DNA of 64,000 bases from Amphibalanus amphitrite (GCF_019059575.1 NW_024882022.1:393001-457000), one strand, 5' to 3'. Positions 13,320 through 22,488 are shown, counted from the stretch's first letter. Notes: generated by a model not told the origin, from the letters alone. A program made the numbers and translations.

Positions 13320-13557
13320 TGTTATAAACTTAAAATCTCTTTTGAGGCCGATGCATTGTATTTAAAAGGTATGCCCCGTCAAAATTAAAAACAAAACACA
13401 CAATGCCTACATTTTTAGACAACAACAACCTTTCTTTCATTTTGTCCTACATTTCGAAATAAAATAAAACACGTGCTGCACGAACTCGGTAGCCTAGGGA
13501 ACCACCATATCGACAACACCCTATTATCTTTAATACATGTAAGCTTTGTTCGCAACA
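13320..13557 (-). repeat. BEL/Pao composite 3' LTR (outer)
   Basis: 238 bp from TGTTATAAAC to TTCGCAACA on the plus strand, beginning TG and ending CA. It is identical by eye to 17354-17591. On the minus strand it is preceded by a purine tract (ATGGGGAGGC, complement of 13558-13567). Confidence 0.93.
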
Positions 13558-14320
13558 GCCTCCCCATAATTCGACCCAGCTCCGTTTACGAATTATCACT
13601 TCGACATCGAACAAAGCATGCACGCAGGCAAACAAACATGGACATTTAAAAGACCATCGTCACTATATAGACACTTCGATAGGACTTGCATCAACCGCCT
13701 GAGCTGCGCGCGCGTTTTACTTCCGTCCGTTGGCAGTCTTCCAGCAGGCACAGACGGACAGTTGGACGTGCGTACCTACATCCCGCTGACCGCCTCGATT
13801 TCGGCGGCGGGCGCGTAGCCGTCGGTCCCACAAATCGGGTGGACAGCTCCAACTAAAGGAGGCCTCCCCGCTGCAACATAGCGGGCAGCCATCTCTGCCG
13901 ACGATCGCTGTCCTCTGTTGCGTCATCTGTGAGGGTGCCAGCGTGAGTATCGGGTGGTTTGGCGTCCGATCGGCTCCAGTACGGACCAGTGTCGTGATGC
14001 CTGCCTCTCACTAGATCGGTTTCCAGCAGCCGGGGCGCCGCCTCCTTCAGTTCCAACTTCCCCGGCAGCGAGCTGAACTGGATTTCGTTTGGTCCCGTCG
14101 TCAGGAGCTGTCCCATCGGAGCGCGCAGAGCGTCATCACCTGGTGCACGGACATGGTGAACCAGCAGCGTGTCATCTCTGTGGAGCGCCGGCAGCCGGCC
14201 GGTGGCTATCCAGCCCAGCCGCGTGCGCACCGCGGACGGGCTCCCCGGTGGGCCCTCTCGGACCTCTCGTGGCACGATCAGACCAAATACATCGGCTCCG
14301 AGCAGGACTTCAACTGACCA
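13558..14320 (-). pseudogene. Second BEL/Pao unit: gag C-terminal remnant
   Basis: About 760 bp parallel to 14558-15310, carrying the last 140 or so codons of the gag/protease frame (13853-14320, minus strand) and the same 3' non-coding part and purine tract. In minus orientation the internal LTR is followed by only TGGTC of the primer site and then jumps into gag. Everything between the primer site and the gag C-terminus is missing. The sequence differs by a few percent from the first unit. Confidence 0.85.
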
Positions 14321-14557
14321 TGTTATAAACTTAAAATTTCTTTTGAGGCCGATGCATTGTATTTAAAAGGTATGCCTCGTGAAAAGTAAAAACAAAACAC
14401 ACAATGCCTACATTTTTGGACAACAACAACTTTCCTTCGTTTTGTTCTACATTTCGAAATAAAATAAAACACGTGCTGCACGAACTCGGTAGCTTAGGGA
14501 GCCACCATATCGACAATGCCCTATTATCTATAATACATGTAAGCTTTGTTCGTAACA
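14321..14557 (-). repeat. BEL/Pao composite internal LTR
   Basis: 237 bp, same ends as the outer LTRs, but with about a dozen substitutions or small indels scattered through it. It belongs to an older tandem arrangement than the outer pair. Confidence 0.92.
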
Positions 14558-14842
14558 GCCTCCCCATAATTCGACCCAGCTCCGTTTACGAATTATCACT
14601 TCGACATCGAACAAAGCATGCACGCAGGCAAACAAACATGGACATTTAAAAGACCATCGTCACTAGATGCTTCGATAGGACTTGCATCAACCGCCTGAGC
14701 TGCGCGTGTTTTACTTCCGTCCGTTGGCAGTCTTCCAGCAGGCTCAGACGGACAGTTGGACGTGCGTACCTACATCCCGCTGACCGCCTCGAATTCGGCG
14801 GCGGGCGCGTAGCCGTCGGTCCCATAAATCGGGTGGACAGCT

Positions 14843-17221
14843 CTACCTAAAGGAGGCCTCCCCGCTGCAACATAGCGGGCAGCCATCTCTGCCGGCGGTC
14901 GCTGTCCTCTGTTGCGTCATCTGTGAGGGCGGCACGTGAGTATCGGGCGGTTTGGCGTCCGGTCGGCTCCAGTACAGACCCGTGTCGTGATGCCTGCCTC
15001 TCACTAGATCGGTTTCGAGCAGCCGGGGCGCCGCCTCCTTCAGTTCCAACTTCCCCGGCAGCGAGCTGAACTGGCTTTCGTCTGGTTCCGTCGTCAGGAG
15101 CTGTCCCACCGGAGCGCGCAGAGCGTCATCACCTGGTGCACGGACATGGTGAACCAGCAGCGTGTCATCTCGGTGGAGCGCCGGCAGCCGGCCGGTGGCT
15201 ATCCATCCTAGCCGCGTGCGCACCGCGGACGGGCTCCCCGGTGGGCCCTCTCGGACCTCTCGTGGCACGATCAGACCGAATACATCGGCTCCGAGCAGGA
15301 TTTCAACTACCTCCGAGGTCGCTTCACAGAGGTCGATGTCTGCCAGATGTGGCCACTTCAACTTCTCCAGCGGCCAGTTCACCGCCCGTCCGGATACGTT
15401 CAGCGTTGGAGTTGCTTGTGCGTTCGTCACTTCGTAGAGCTCGCCTGACCCCATAGGCTGCACGCTAAACGTAACTCGTCGTGACGGCCTGGCCGTGATG
15501 CGATCGACCGTAGCGATCCGCAGTGGCTGTACTGGCCCTGTCAGTCCCAACTGACCCGCCAGCTTCTCCGTTACCAGCGATATCTGGCTTCCCAGATCTA
15601 ACAGGGCATTCACCCGGCGGCTACCTCCCGGCCCGTGAGCAGTAACCGGCACCACCTGCAGGATCAGCTGGGTCCTGCCGGCTGCCGGCGCTCCGTCAGC
15701 TCCGGTGACGGTCTGTGTGCCCACCCGGGCGACTGAGTCCACTGTCCCGTGACATCGGACGGGTGCACGCTGAGACTTATCACAAACGGCGCCAGGAACA
15801 CTCGGGGCGGGCGCCGCAGCACTGTGAAGAAGATGGTGATGGTACCGGCCACACCCGTTCACAGTACATTTTCTTCTCAGCTTGCAGTTGCGTGCGACGT
15901 GGCCAACCGCTAGGCACGAGAAGCACGCTCGTGCCTGCGTGACAATGCACATTCGGTCGCTCAGACTCATGCGCAACAGCTCCTCACATGAGTCTAGCCC
16001 GTGGCCGCCGCCGCAGCAGCCACACGGGAGAGAAGGTGCCGACACGACAGCAGACACACCCGCCATACGGGATACAACAGCCTCCCCGGTCATTCTGTCC
16101 CGATCTCCATCTCTACTGTTGCTGCTGAGGCTGTCTTGACAGACGTCTCGGCGGTCATCCTGCACTGCACGCGCAGCCAGCGCCTGTCTCCGTAGCCATC
16201 TGTCTAAGTCGCCAAGAGTCGGCCGCACAGGCCTCTTTGCCAGAACTTCCTCTCCCCACTTCCAGGCGAGTGACAAAGGCAGCTTTGAGACGACTGCTGC
16301 GACATTGGAGGTGGCTGCGAGGTCAGCGTGGTAACCCATCGACCGCAGCACACTGACGGCGGCGTGCAGGCCGCGGGACAGCTCGGCCAGACCAGTCAGG
16401 CTGTGTTCCGTCACAGGAGGCAGCTGTAGCACCTGACGAATGCTGGACCTCACAACCGCTGTCGGATCACCAAACTGCTCCTGTAGCTCGCGGAGAGCTT
16501 CTCCGTAGAGGGAGCCGTCACACAGGAGGCCACTGACGGCGTCTCGTGCCGGCCCTTCGAGACACGTCTGAAGGTGGGTCAGTCGCTCTGCGTCAGAGAG
16601 CTCGCTTCGATCGTGCACTAACGACTTGAACAGAGCGCTCCACCTGGGCCACTGCAGCGGGTCACCGTGAAACTTCTCCAGCGCCAGCCTCGGTAGAGGA
16701 GAGGGTGCTGCAGCCGTGCGCTGTCCCGGCTTAACCATATCTGGGCTGGTGGAGGGAAGCAGCTGGTCGATCCAGGAGCCAAGCGGCGTTCTCTCCGGGG
16801 AGCAGGCCCGGCTCCCCAGCTCGCTGATCCAGCGGCTGGTGCGATCGGCGGCAGTCACCGGTGCCGCGTCACACGGCGGCTGATGATCCGTGACAGCAGT
16901 GGGAGGCGGCTGTCCGGCTGCCGCGGGCGACTGCACTCTGGAGTCGCCGCCGCCACGCACACGCTCGTCATCACCATGGTCATCACTTCCATTCCGCTCG
17001 TCTTGTTCAATGAGGTCCGCCTCCGCTTCGAGAAGCTCAACCTCGTGAGCAAGCGCGGACTCTTTCAGTCGCCGCTCAGCCTCCTGAAGCTGTCGCTCCA
17101 GCTCGCTTCGTTGTCGCTGCTGTGACAGACGAAGCTTGGCCAGCTCTGCCTCACGCCTTACCGTGGAACTTCTCGACGAAGCCGACACGGCACTGCGGGT
17201 TTTCAATGATTCCGTAGTCAT
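14843..17221 (-). CDS. BEL/Pao Gag-protease polyprotein (pol deleted)
   Basis: An open frame of 792 codons. Residues about 20-90 are a charged coiled coil rich in Arg, Glu and Gln. Next comes a gag domain of the DUF1759 type used by BEL/Pao elements (conserved KFHGDPLQWPRW start). A CCHC zinc knuckle follows (CFSCLAVGHVARNC), then a retropepsin-like DUF1758 region whose active-site motif reads LLDLGSQ. The usual D-S/T-G is here D-L-G, so activity is doubtful. The frame stops after a short tail, and no RT or integrase follows before the internal LTR 285 bp on. Gag would form cytoplasmic particles; reverse transcription must come from a related element. The long undamaged frame agrees with recent activity. 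Confidence 0.85.
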   Translation of the reverse strand: MTTESLKTRSAVSASSRSSTVRREAELAKLRLSQQRQRSELERQLQEAERRLKESALAHEVELLEAEADLIEQDERNGSDDHGDDERVRGGGDSRVQSPAAAGQPPPTAVTDHQPPCDAAPVTAADRTSRWISELGSRACSPERTPLGSWIDQLLPSTSPDMVKPGQRTAAAPSPLPRLALEKFHGDPLQWPRWSALFKSLVHDRSELSDAERLTHLQTCLEGPARDAVSGLLCDGSLYGEALRELQEQFGDPTAVVRSSIRQVLQLPPVTEHSLTGLAELSRGLHAAVSVLRSMGYHADLAATSNVAAVVSKLPLSLAWKWGEEVLAKRPVRPTLGDLDRWLRRQALAARAVQDDRRDVCQDSLSSNSRDGDRDRMTGEAVVSRMAGVSAVVSAPSLPCGCCGGGHGLDSCEELLRMSLSDRMCIVTQARACFSCLAVGHVARNCKLRRKCTVNGCGRYHHHLLHSAAAPAPSVPGAVCDKSQRAPVRCHGTVDSVARVGTQTVTGADGAPAAGRTQLILQVVPVTAHGPGGSRRVNALLDLGSQISLVTEKLAGQLGLTGPVQPLRIATVDRITARPSRRVTFSVQPMGSGELYEVTNAQATPTLNVSGRAVNWPLEKLKWPHLADIDLCEATSEVVEILLGADVFGLIVPREVREGPPGSPSAVRTRLGWIATGRLPALHRDDTLLVHHVRAPGDDALRAPVGQLLTTEPDESQFSSLPGKLELKEAAPRLLETDLVRGRHHDTGLYWSRPDAKPPDTHVPPSQMTQQRTATAGRDGCPLCCSGEASFR

Positions 17222-17335
17222 TTTACATATTTACATTTTACATAGGTATACGTAGTCATCATACTCATCTTACACGTATATCATTCCAAAAAAAAAGAAT
17301 AAATCCGGATCCATTAGAATTACTGATTACTAAAG

Positions 17336-17353
17336 ATCCGGCCCGGAGGACCA
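17336..17353 (-). promoter_or_regulatory. Primer-binding site of the BEL/Pao element
   Basis: Directly after the 5' LTR on the minus strand is TGGTCCTCCGGGCCGGAT, complementary to a tRNA ending in CCA. From memory it comes closest to a tRNA-Tyr 3' end, with a few mismatches. The leader to the gag start is 132 nt. Confidence 0.65.
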
Positions 17354-17591
17354 TGTTATAAACTTAAAATCTCTTTTGAGGCCGATGCATTGTATTTAAA
17401 AGGTATGCCCCGTCAAAATTAAAAACAAAACACACAATGCCTACATTTTTAGACAACAACAACCTTTCTTTCATTTTGTCCTACATTTCGAAATAAAATA
17501 AAACACGTGCTGCACGAACTCGGTAGCCTAGGGAACCACCATATCGACAACACCCTATTATCTTTAATACATGTAAGCTTTGTTCGCAACA
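17354..17591 (-). repeat. BEL/Pao composite 5' LTR (outer)
   Basis: 238 bp identical to 13320-13557, followed at 17592 by the target duplication CTTGT. Confidence 0.93.
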
Positions 17592-18009
17592 CTTGTGAAC
17601 ACGGTTTGGCATACTGGCCACGAGAGTGGGGAGCACAGACGGCTGGATTCGTGACCACGCAGACTTGAGCTGCGTCTCCAGCTGCGCGAGGTTGGTTGCT
17701 GGCGTCTGTTTGTCGAGGTCTTTCTGGACGATCGCCCACAGCTCTTCAATGGGATTTAGGTCGGAACTGTTCCCCGGCCCCTTTTCCTTCACCCAGAAGT
17801 GCGGCAGGTTGTCTCAGCACCACTGCTGGGCTGTGGCAGAGCGATGCGCTGGAGCCCCTTCCTGCATGAAGATGGCTTTCGACCTCTCAGCCACCATCCG
17901 TCGCTTCAGAACAGAGCCATTTCTGGGAGTTCATCCGAGATGGTCTCCACATAATACTTGGTGTCCACCTTCGTCTTGGGCGGGATGACATGGAGCAGCT
18001 CACTGAGCA
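17592..18009 (-). pseudogene. Tc1-like transposase, C-terminal part
   Basis: The minus strand carries the end of a Tc1-like DDE transposase. A stretch reading HVIPPKTKVDTKYYVET lies near the upstream edge and NSSDLNPIEELWAIVQKDLDK around 17720-17765, the latter holding the last catalytic D and E of the D-D-E triad. In-frame stops occur between them. The reading continues toward 13319 beyond the BEL/Pao insertion, which cut the coding region near its 3' end. It is the downstream piece of the gene begun at 22018-22323. Confidence 0.85.
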
Positions 18010-18209
18010 TGTGCTGGGCGGTGCCTAGTAATACGCCGCACGCGAGTGTGATATTATCTTGCGCTAGGATGGTCTGACCTATTGGGCCGTTGATGGGATT
18101 TGGGAGGTCGAAAAGAGCTTTGGGTGAAGAGTGAAGTGAATGGAAGTAATGTGGATTATTGGGTGATGTTGTGAGTGTGTTTGCTTAGAAAATATATTAA
18201 TTCGCTACA
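18010..18209 (+). repeat. Young Ty3-like 5' LTR
   Basis: 200 bp from TGTGCTGGGCGG to ATTCGCTACA, identical to 21813-22012. The leader to the gag ATG is only 24 nt. Confidence 0.95.
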
Positions 18210-18233
18210 AGCTATTTCGGCTATTAACGTAAA

Positions 18234-18953
18234 ATGGCAGGTTTACAAATTAAGGATTTCTTGCAGCCGTTTGACGGATCCGGCGATGTAGTGCAGTGGC
18301 TAACGAAAGTAGATGTTGTTGCGAAACTACGTAAAATCAAGAATGTCGCAGAAGTTATTCCTCTTTTCCTTGAGGGTGCCGCTTTCGCTGTGTATAATGA
18401 GATGGCAGAGGAAGAAAAGGTAAACGCGGAGTGCGTCCGACAAGCACTGACTGTCGCGTTTGCGACCAACCCCTTCCGTGCCTATGAGGAGATGTGCAGG
18501 CGAGTGTGGCGGGATGAACCGGTAGATGTGTACCTGACGGACCTCCGGCGGCTGGCGCGCCTGGCTGGAGTAACTTCCGATATTCTTTTGCTGCGTGCGT
18601 TTGTCGTGGGTCTCCCAGCAGCTGTATCAAGAGAGCTGCGTGCACTGCCAGGCGTGGAGAGGATGCCGCTCTCCGATGTTGTGGAGCGCGCTCGCTGTCT
18701 GGTGGGAGAGCTCGTCGAGCGGCCTGTGGTGACCTCTGCGGCTGCAGTGGCACGCAGAGGCGTCCCGCGTAAAGGAGCGGTTCGATGCTACGGTTGTGGG
18801 GGCCCCCATCTTCTACGGTTTTGCGATGCTGCTGTGAAGACACCACTGTGTTGCTGGAACTGCGGGTGCGAGGGCCACTTGGCCAGAGACTGCCGTGTGG
18901 GAAACGACGCGGGGAGAGCTGGTGCGCCGGCAGCTCCCCCGCAGCAGGGTTAA
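18234..18953 (+). CDS. Gag of the young Ty3-like element
   Basis: 239 codons from ATG 18234 to TAA 18951-18953. The N-terminal two thirds resembles retrotransposon Gag (FDGSGDVVQWLTKVD, the usual start of such domains). Near residues 185-198 is a first knuckle (CYGCGGPHLLRFC) and near 205-218 a second, canonical CCHC knuckle (CWNCGCEGHLARDC). It forms the particle and binds the genomic RNA. The last 16 or so codons overlap the pol frame, and translation into pol requires a -1 shift at 18899-18905. Confidence 0.88.
   Translation: MAGLQIKDFLQPFDGSGDVVQWLTKVDVVAKLRKIKNVAEVIPLFLEGAAFAVYNEMAEEEKVNAECVRQALTVAFATNPFRAYEEMCRRVWRDEPVDVYLTDLRRLARLAGVTSDILLLRAFVVGLPAAVSRELRALPGVERMPLSDVVERARCLVGELVERPVVTSAAAVARRGVPRKGAVRCYGCGGPHLLRFCDAAVKTPLCCWNCGCEGHLARDCRVGNDAGRAGAPAAPPQQG
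18899..18942 (+). promoter_or_regulatory. -1 programmed ribosomal frameshift signal
   Basis: GGGAAAC at 18899-18905 is phased in the gag frame as G GGA AAC, the canonical X-XXY-YYZ slippery heptamer. Three bases later a hairpin is possible: GCGGGGAGAGCTG (18909-18921) with CAGCTCCCCCGC (18931-18942), 12 pairs with one bulged A and a 9-nt loop. The pol frame is exactly one base behind gag and gag stops at 18953. The spacer is shorter than the 5-9 nt usual for viral signals. Confidence 0.75.
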
Positions 18954-21748
18954 AGGCGTTGCCGATTGTTCCAGTGGCTGTCAATGGAAAAGAGTTCCAG
19001 GCACTACTAGACACAGGTTGCTCTCGAACTGTAATCGCCGTGTGGACAAGTGGGGCTCTTCGGCGTGGAGAACAAGAGATAGTGACCGTTGATGGCAGTC
19101 GAATTACCTGTGCTGGAACAGCGTCAGTCACGTTGAAGGTCTATGGGAATGTGATAACAGCAGATTGTGTGGTGGTGAATCAGCTGCTCAGAGGTGTAGA
19201 CGTGGTGCTGGGCATGGATGTGTTGACTCGGTTGGGTGGAGTCAAAATCGATGGTGACGGAGTAAAGCTGGCATGTGGAGCTGACAGCAAAAGAGACGCG
19301 TACACTGAGGAGATCGCAGCAGTCGGGAGAGGCGTGGAAGCTGCGGCTGCGTCGTCAGTGACTGCTGAAGGCAAAGATGATGCCGACAACAGTAGCGCTT
19401 GTGAGGGAAGGAGACAATCACCCGGAAGAGACGAGATATCTGGGGCTACACCGTCGATGGTTGTTGAAGATCAGGATTTTAGCGCCTCTTTCGACGGTTG
19501 TAAATGGACCGTGAGCTGGAAGTGGAAAGATCGCGCACCAGAATTGGCCAACACAGTAGAAATATACCAGAGCACCTTGAATGAGGAAACAGAAGAAAAG
19601 TTTGAAGAGGAAATCCAGAAGTGGATTGAGGCGGGCTGGCTACAGCTACAAGAAGGCGAGCCTACTGGTGGCGTGATACCGCTGATGGCGGTCATGCAAG
19701 AGAACAAAAAGAGGGTGCGTCCAGTGTTCGACTTCAGGGAGTTGAATGAATTTGTTGAAAATCATACGAGCGGGGACATTGCAGTGTGTGACGAAAGCAT
19801 CCGAAAATGGAGACAGATTCCTGAACCAGTACGCACACTGGATTTGAAATCAGCATACCTCCAGATTCATGTAGACTCTTCTCTGTGGAAATACCAGCAG
19901 GTCAGGTTCAAAGGGAAGACATATGTTCTCACGCGCCTAGGTTTTGGCCTGAACTGTTCTCCTCGAATCATGTCGAAGATCTTGAGTGAGGTGCTGGCAC
20001 AGGACAGTTCAGTGCAGAGCGGGACAGATCACTTCATGGATGACATCATCGTGCAAGAGAATATAGTCACCGCAGACCAAGTGGCGGCTCATCTGCAAAA
20101 ATACGGTCTCGAGACAAAACCACCAGAGGCGCTGGACGGTGGACGTGTGCTGGGTCTCCAGCTGAACCGTGACAGCCAGGAGGATCTTCAGTTCAGCAGA
20201 GGCAATGAGATCCCTGTCATGGACGCGTCTGTGAAGCTAACACGCAGAAAACTGTTCTCGATCTGTGGTCGCCTCACCGGTCACTATCCGGTCTGCGGGT
20301 GGCTCCGAGTGGCGTGCAGCTACATCAAGAGGAGAAGCGAGGGTGTGCGATGGGAGGACGATGTCGGAATGGATGTGCGTCTGATGACAGAAGAGCTTCT
20401 TGAGAAGATTCAGGAGCATGACCCTGTGCGAGGCCCATGGCTGGTGAAAAATGAAGCAAAGCACGGTCGCGTTTGGTGTGATGCGAGTAGCCTGGCGATG
20501 GGGGTCGCGCTGGAAATCAATGGAGCCATTGTAGAAGACGCAGCCTGGCTGAGGAAAACAAAAGACTACAATCACATAAACATCGCCGAACTAGATGCAG
20601 CAGTGCGTGGTGTGAATCTAAGTCTAAAGTGGGGACTGCAGTCGGTAGAAGTCATCACTGACTCCGTGACGGTTAAGCGGTGGCTGTCTTCAGCGTTGGA
20701 AGGAAACTGCAGGATAAAAGTCGCAGGGATGTCGGAACTGCTGGTCAGACGTCGCCTGGGTCTCTTCAAGGAGTTGGTGGATTCGTATTCGCTGCTGGTG
20801 ACAATTCAGCTGGTAGAATCCAAGAAAAACAGAGCTGACATCCTCACAAGAGTGAGCAAGCGATGGCTGGTCAGAGAAAAGGACAAGGACGTGTGCGCGG
20901 CAAATGTCGAACTGCTACACGCGGAACACCATTTCGGAGTGGACAAGACGCTCTATCTGGGACAGCTGGTAGATCCTGAGCTGACGAGGGCAGAAGTTGA
21001 GCAATGTGTGCAGCGATGCGCCCCATGTCAGTCCATCGACCCATCACCAGTCACTCATGAGGGTGGAAGTCTAGCTGTCACAGACAACTGGTCACGTCTG
21101 GCAGTGGACACGACCCACTTCGGAAACCGCTGCTACATTACAGTAGTAGACTGCGGTCCAAGTAGACATGCGATTTGGAGGAAAATTCGATCAGAAAACG
21201 CAGAAGATGTGGCCACTGTGTTAGAGGAATTGTTCAGGGAACGAGGTCCGGTGGATGAACTTCTGTGTGACAACAGCACCACGTTCCGCTCTTACAAGCT
21301 AGCGGAACTGTGCCGCCAGTGGAACATCCGACAGAGATTCCGAGCAGCATATCGTCCATCTGGCAATGGCATTGTAGAGCGAAATCACAGGACAATCAAG
21401 CGCATGGCCTCGCGAGGTGGTATCACCCCACTCAAGGCAGTTTTCTGGTACAACCTGGCAGCAAAGGACGGAAGTGACCCGAGCACGGCACCAAGCGGGG
21501 GGATATTCACATATCGGTGGCGCCATCCGGAGGCCCAACCGAAGGACCCGGCTCTGAGCGAGGAGAGGATGACTCATGAGTACCGTGTCGGTGACCAGGT
21601 CTGGGTGAAGCCGCCCGGTGCCAGGTGCACTACCCGCTGGTCTACTGGCCAGGTGACCGGTTTGGTGTCGGGCAACACTGTGCTGGTGGATGGTGTACCC
21701 CGGCATGTGCTGGACGTTAGAAGGGTAACGCCAGAGGGGGGCAGCTAA
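18905..21748 (+). CDS. Pol of the young Ty3-like element (PR-RT-RH-IN)
   Basis: Open for about 948 codons after the frameshift site. In order: a retropepsin with LLDTGCS near 19007-19030; RT with VRPVFDFREL near 19710-19740, LDLKSAYLQIHV near 19840-19870 and the catalytic motif FMDD near 20034-20045; RNase H with WCDASS near 20476 and IAELDAAV near 20583; integrase with an HHCC-type zinc region ending CAPC near 21020, then DTTHFG, LCDNSTTFRS and GNGIVERNH as the DDE core, to 21450; and a C-terminal tail with a GDQVWVKPPG module. It converts the RNA to DNA and inserts it. FMDD in place of the usual YxDD is uncommon but keeps both aspartates. No damage was seen. Confidence 0.9.
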   Translation, partial: RRGESWCAGSSPAAGLKALPIVPVAVNGKEFQALLDTGCSRTVIAVWTSGALRRGEQEIVTVDGSRITCAGTASVTLKVYGNVITADCVVVNQLLRGVDVVLGMDVLTRLGGVKIDGDGVKLACGADSKRDAYTEEIAAVGRGVEAAAASSVTAEGKDDADNSSACEGRRQSPGRDEISGATPSMVVEDQDFSASFDGCKWTVSWKWKDRAPELANTVEIYQSTLNEETEEKFEEEIQKWIEAGWLQLQEGEPTGGVIPLMAVMQENKKRVRPVFDFRELNEFVENHTSGDIAVCDESIRKWRQIPEPVRTLDLKSAYLQIHVDSSLWKYQQVRFKGKTYVLTRLGFGLNCSPRIMSKILSEVLAQDSSVQSGTDHFMDDIIVQENIVTADQVAAHLQKYGLETKPPEALDGGRVLGLQLNRDSQEDLQFSRGNEIPVMDASVKLTRRKLFSICGRLTGHYPVCGWLRVACSYIKRRSEGVRWEDDVGMDVRLMTEELLEKIQEHDPVRGPWLVKNEAKHGRVWCDASSLAMGVALEINGAIVEDAAWLRKTKDYNHINIAELDAAVRGVNLSLKWGLQSVEVITDSVTVKRWLSSALEGNCRIKVAGMSELLVRRRLGLFKELVDSYSLLVTIQLVESKKNRADILTRVSKRWLVREKDKDVCAANVELLHAEHHFGVDKTLYLGQLVDPELTRAEVEQCVQRCAPCQSIDPSPVTHEGGSLAVTDNWSRLAVDTTHFGNRCYITVVDCGPSRHAIWRKIRSENAEDVATVLEELFRERGPVDELLCDNSTTFRSYKLAELCRQWNIRQRFRAAYRPSGNGIVERNHRTIKRMASRGGITPLKAVFWYNLAAKDGSDPSTAPSGGIFTYRWRHPEAQPKDPALSEERMTHEYRVGDQVWVKPPGARCTTRWSTGQVTGLVSGNTVLVDGVPRHVLDVRRVTPEGGS

Positions 21749-21812
21749 ACTGACGTGTATAAGTGGTGTATGGGGTAGATAGTGATGTTGTGATGTGGAC
21801 ATCAAGGGGGCA

Positions 21813-22012
21813 TGTGCTGGGCGGTGCCTAGTAATACGCCGCACGCGAGTGTGATATTATCTTGCGCTAGGATGGTCTGACCTATTGGGCCGTTGATGGG
21901 ATTTGGGAGGTCGAAAAGAGCTTTGGGTGAAGAGTGAAGTGAATGGAAGTAATGTGGATTATTGGGTGATGTTGTGAGTGTGTTTGCTTAGAAAATATAT
22001 TAATTCGCTACA
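21813..22012 (+). repeat. Young Ty3-like 3' LTR
   Basis: Identical to 18010-18209, followed by the target duplication GAGCA at 22013-22017. Confidence 0.95.
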
Positions 22013-22017
22013 GAGCA

Positions 22018-22323
22018 CTTAATGTGACACCGTCCCCCACACCATCAACTTCGCTGGGAATTTGACAGGAGCTGTGGGCACACTGGCTGCGTCGGGCGCC
22101 CAAACAAATGCGGCCATTCTGGCGATTTGGTGGGTGTTAAGTGCTTCCACCACCTTTGCACTGGTCGGAGAGGGGCGCCGACATTATTCGCGACCAGACT
22201 TTGTGACATTCCCGCTTGAATCATGCTGATGGCTCGATTCCTGAGACTGACATCGTAATATTTGACCATGGTGTTTTCAGCCTTCATTTCAACTGCACGC
22301 TCGCTACTCAAATGACCTCGCAC
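22018..22323 (-). pseudogene. Tc1-like transposase, N-terminal part
   Basis: The minus strand reads RNRAISMIQAGMSQSLVANN, the first helix-turn-helix of Tc1-type transposases, which binds the terminal repeat. It then continues through a W-K region before the frame becomes unrecognisable. The remaining DDE part appears only at 17592-18009, beyond the young Ty3-like insertion. Much of the middle of the gene is missing even after removing that insertion. Confidence 0.8.
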
Positions 22324-22488
22324 AATCAGCCGCTGACCCTTAGGTTATCTGTGGTCTCATACCCCGGGGCACAATAGATGCGCTGACACAATGGCGTTGG
22401 AAGCAAAACGCTGGGTGGGGCAAAACGCGCATGGGAAGACACAGAAACTAGAATACCACATACGACAAGACTTTTGCCGGACCCTGTA

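Larger units (their letters stand above)
13320..17591 (-). mobile_element. BEL/Pao composite with three LTRs
   Basis: Orientation is minus. The order is LTR (17591-17354), primer site, gag/protease (17221-14843), purine tract, internal LTR (14557-14321), a short second unit with a gag C-terminus, purine tract, LTR (13557-13320). The target duplication CTTGT is at 13315-13319 and 17592-17596. The two outer LTRs are identical over 238 bp, while the internal one differs at a dozen or so positions. RT, RNase H and integrase are absent from both units. The whole 4.27 kb must have been mobilised in trans by an intact relative. The insertion target was the C-terminal part of the Tc1 transposase. Confidence 0.92.
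18010..22012 (+). mobile_element. Young Ty3/Gypsy-like LTR retrotransposon
   Basis: A complete 4.0-kb element with two identical 200-bp LTRs, flanked by GAGCA (18005-18009, 22013-22017). It has two open frames, gag and a full-length pol with protease, RT, RNase H and integrase, linked by a -1 frameshift signal. A purine tract AAGGGGG (21804-21810) precedes the 3' LTR. No stop or frameshift damage is seen, so it may still be competent. Domain order (RNase H before integrase) fits Ty3/Gypsy, but the RT is divergent and the clade is unsettled. No conventional TGG primer site follows the 5' LTR. Confidence 0.93.
13205..22486 (-). mobile_element. Tc1/mariner-like element, interrupted by two retrotransposons
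   Basis: Its ends are CAGGGTCCGGCAAAAGTCTT at 13205 and the complement AAGACTTTTGCCGGACCCTG finishing at 22486. Each is flanked by TA (13203-13204, 22487-22488), as in all Tc1/mariner elements. Transposase pieces lie on the minus strand at 22018-22323 (N-terminal helix-turn-helix) and 17592-18009 (C-terminal DDE part). Subtracting the BEL/Pao composite and the inner Ty3-like element, each with one 5-bp target copy, leaves 997 bp. That is short for an element with a full transposase of about 340 codons, so it was already internally deleted or decayed. Confidence 0.92.

Noticed and set aside
18355-19131. A 258-codon frame antisense to gag of the young Ty3-like element
   Set aside because: Shadow frame; gag on the plus strand has zinc knuckles and correct position.
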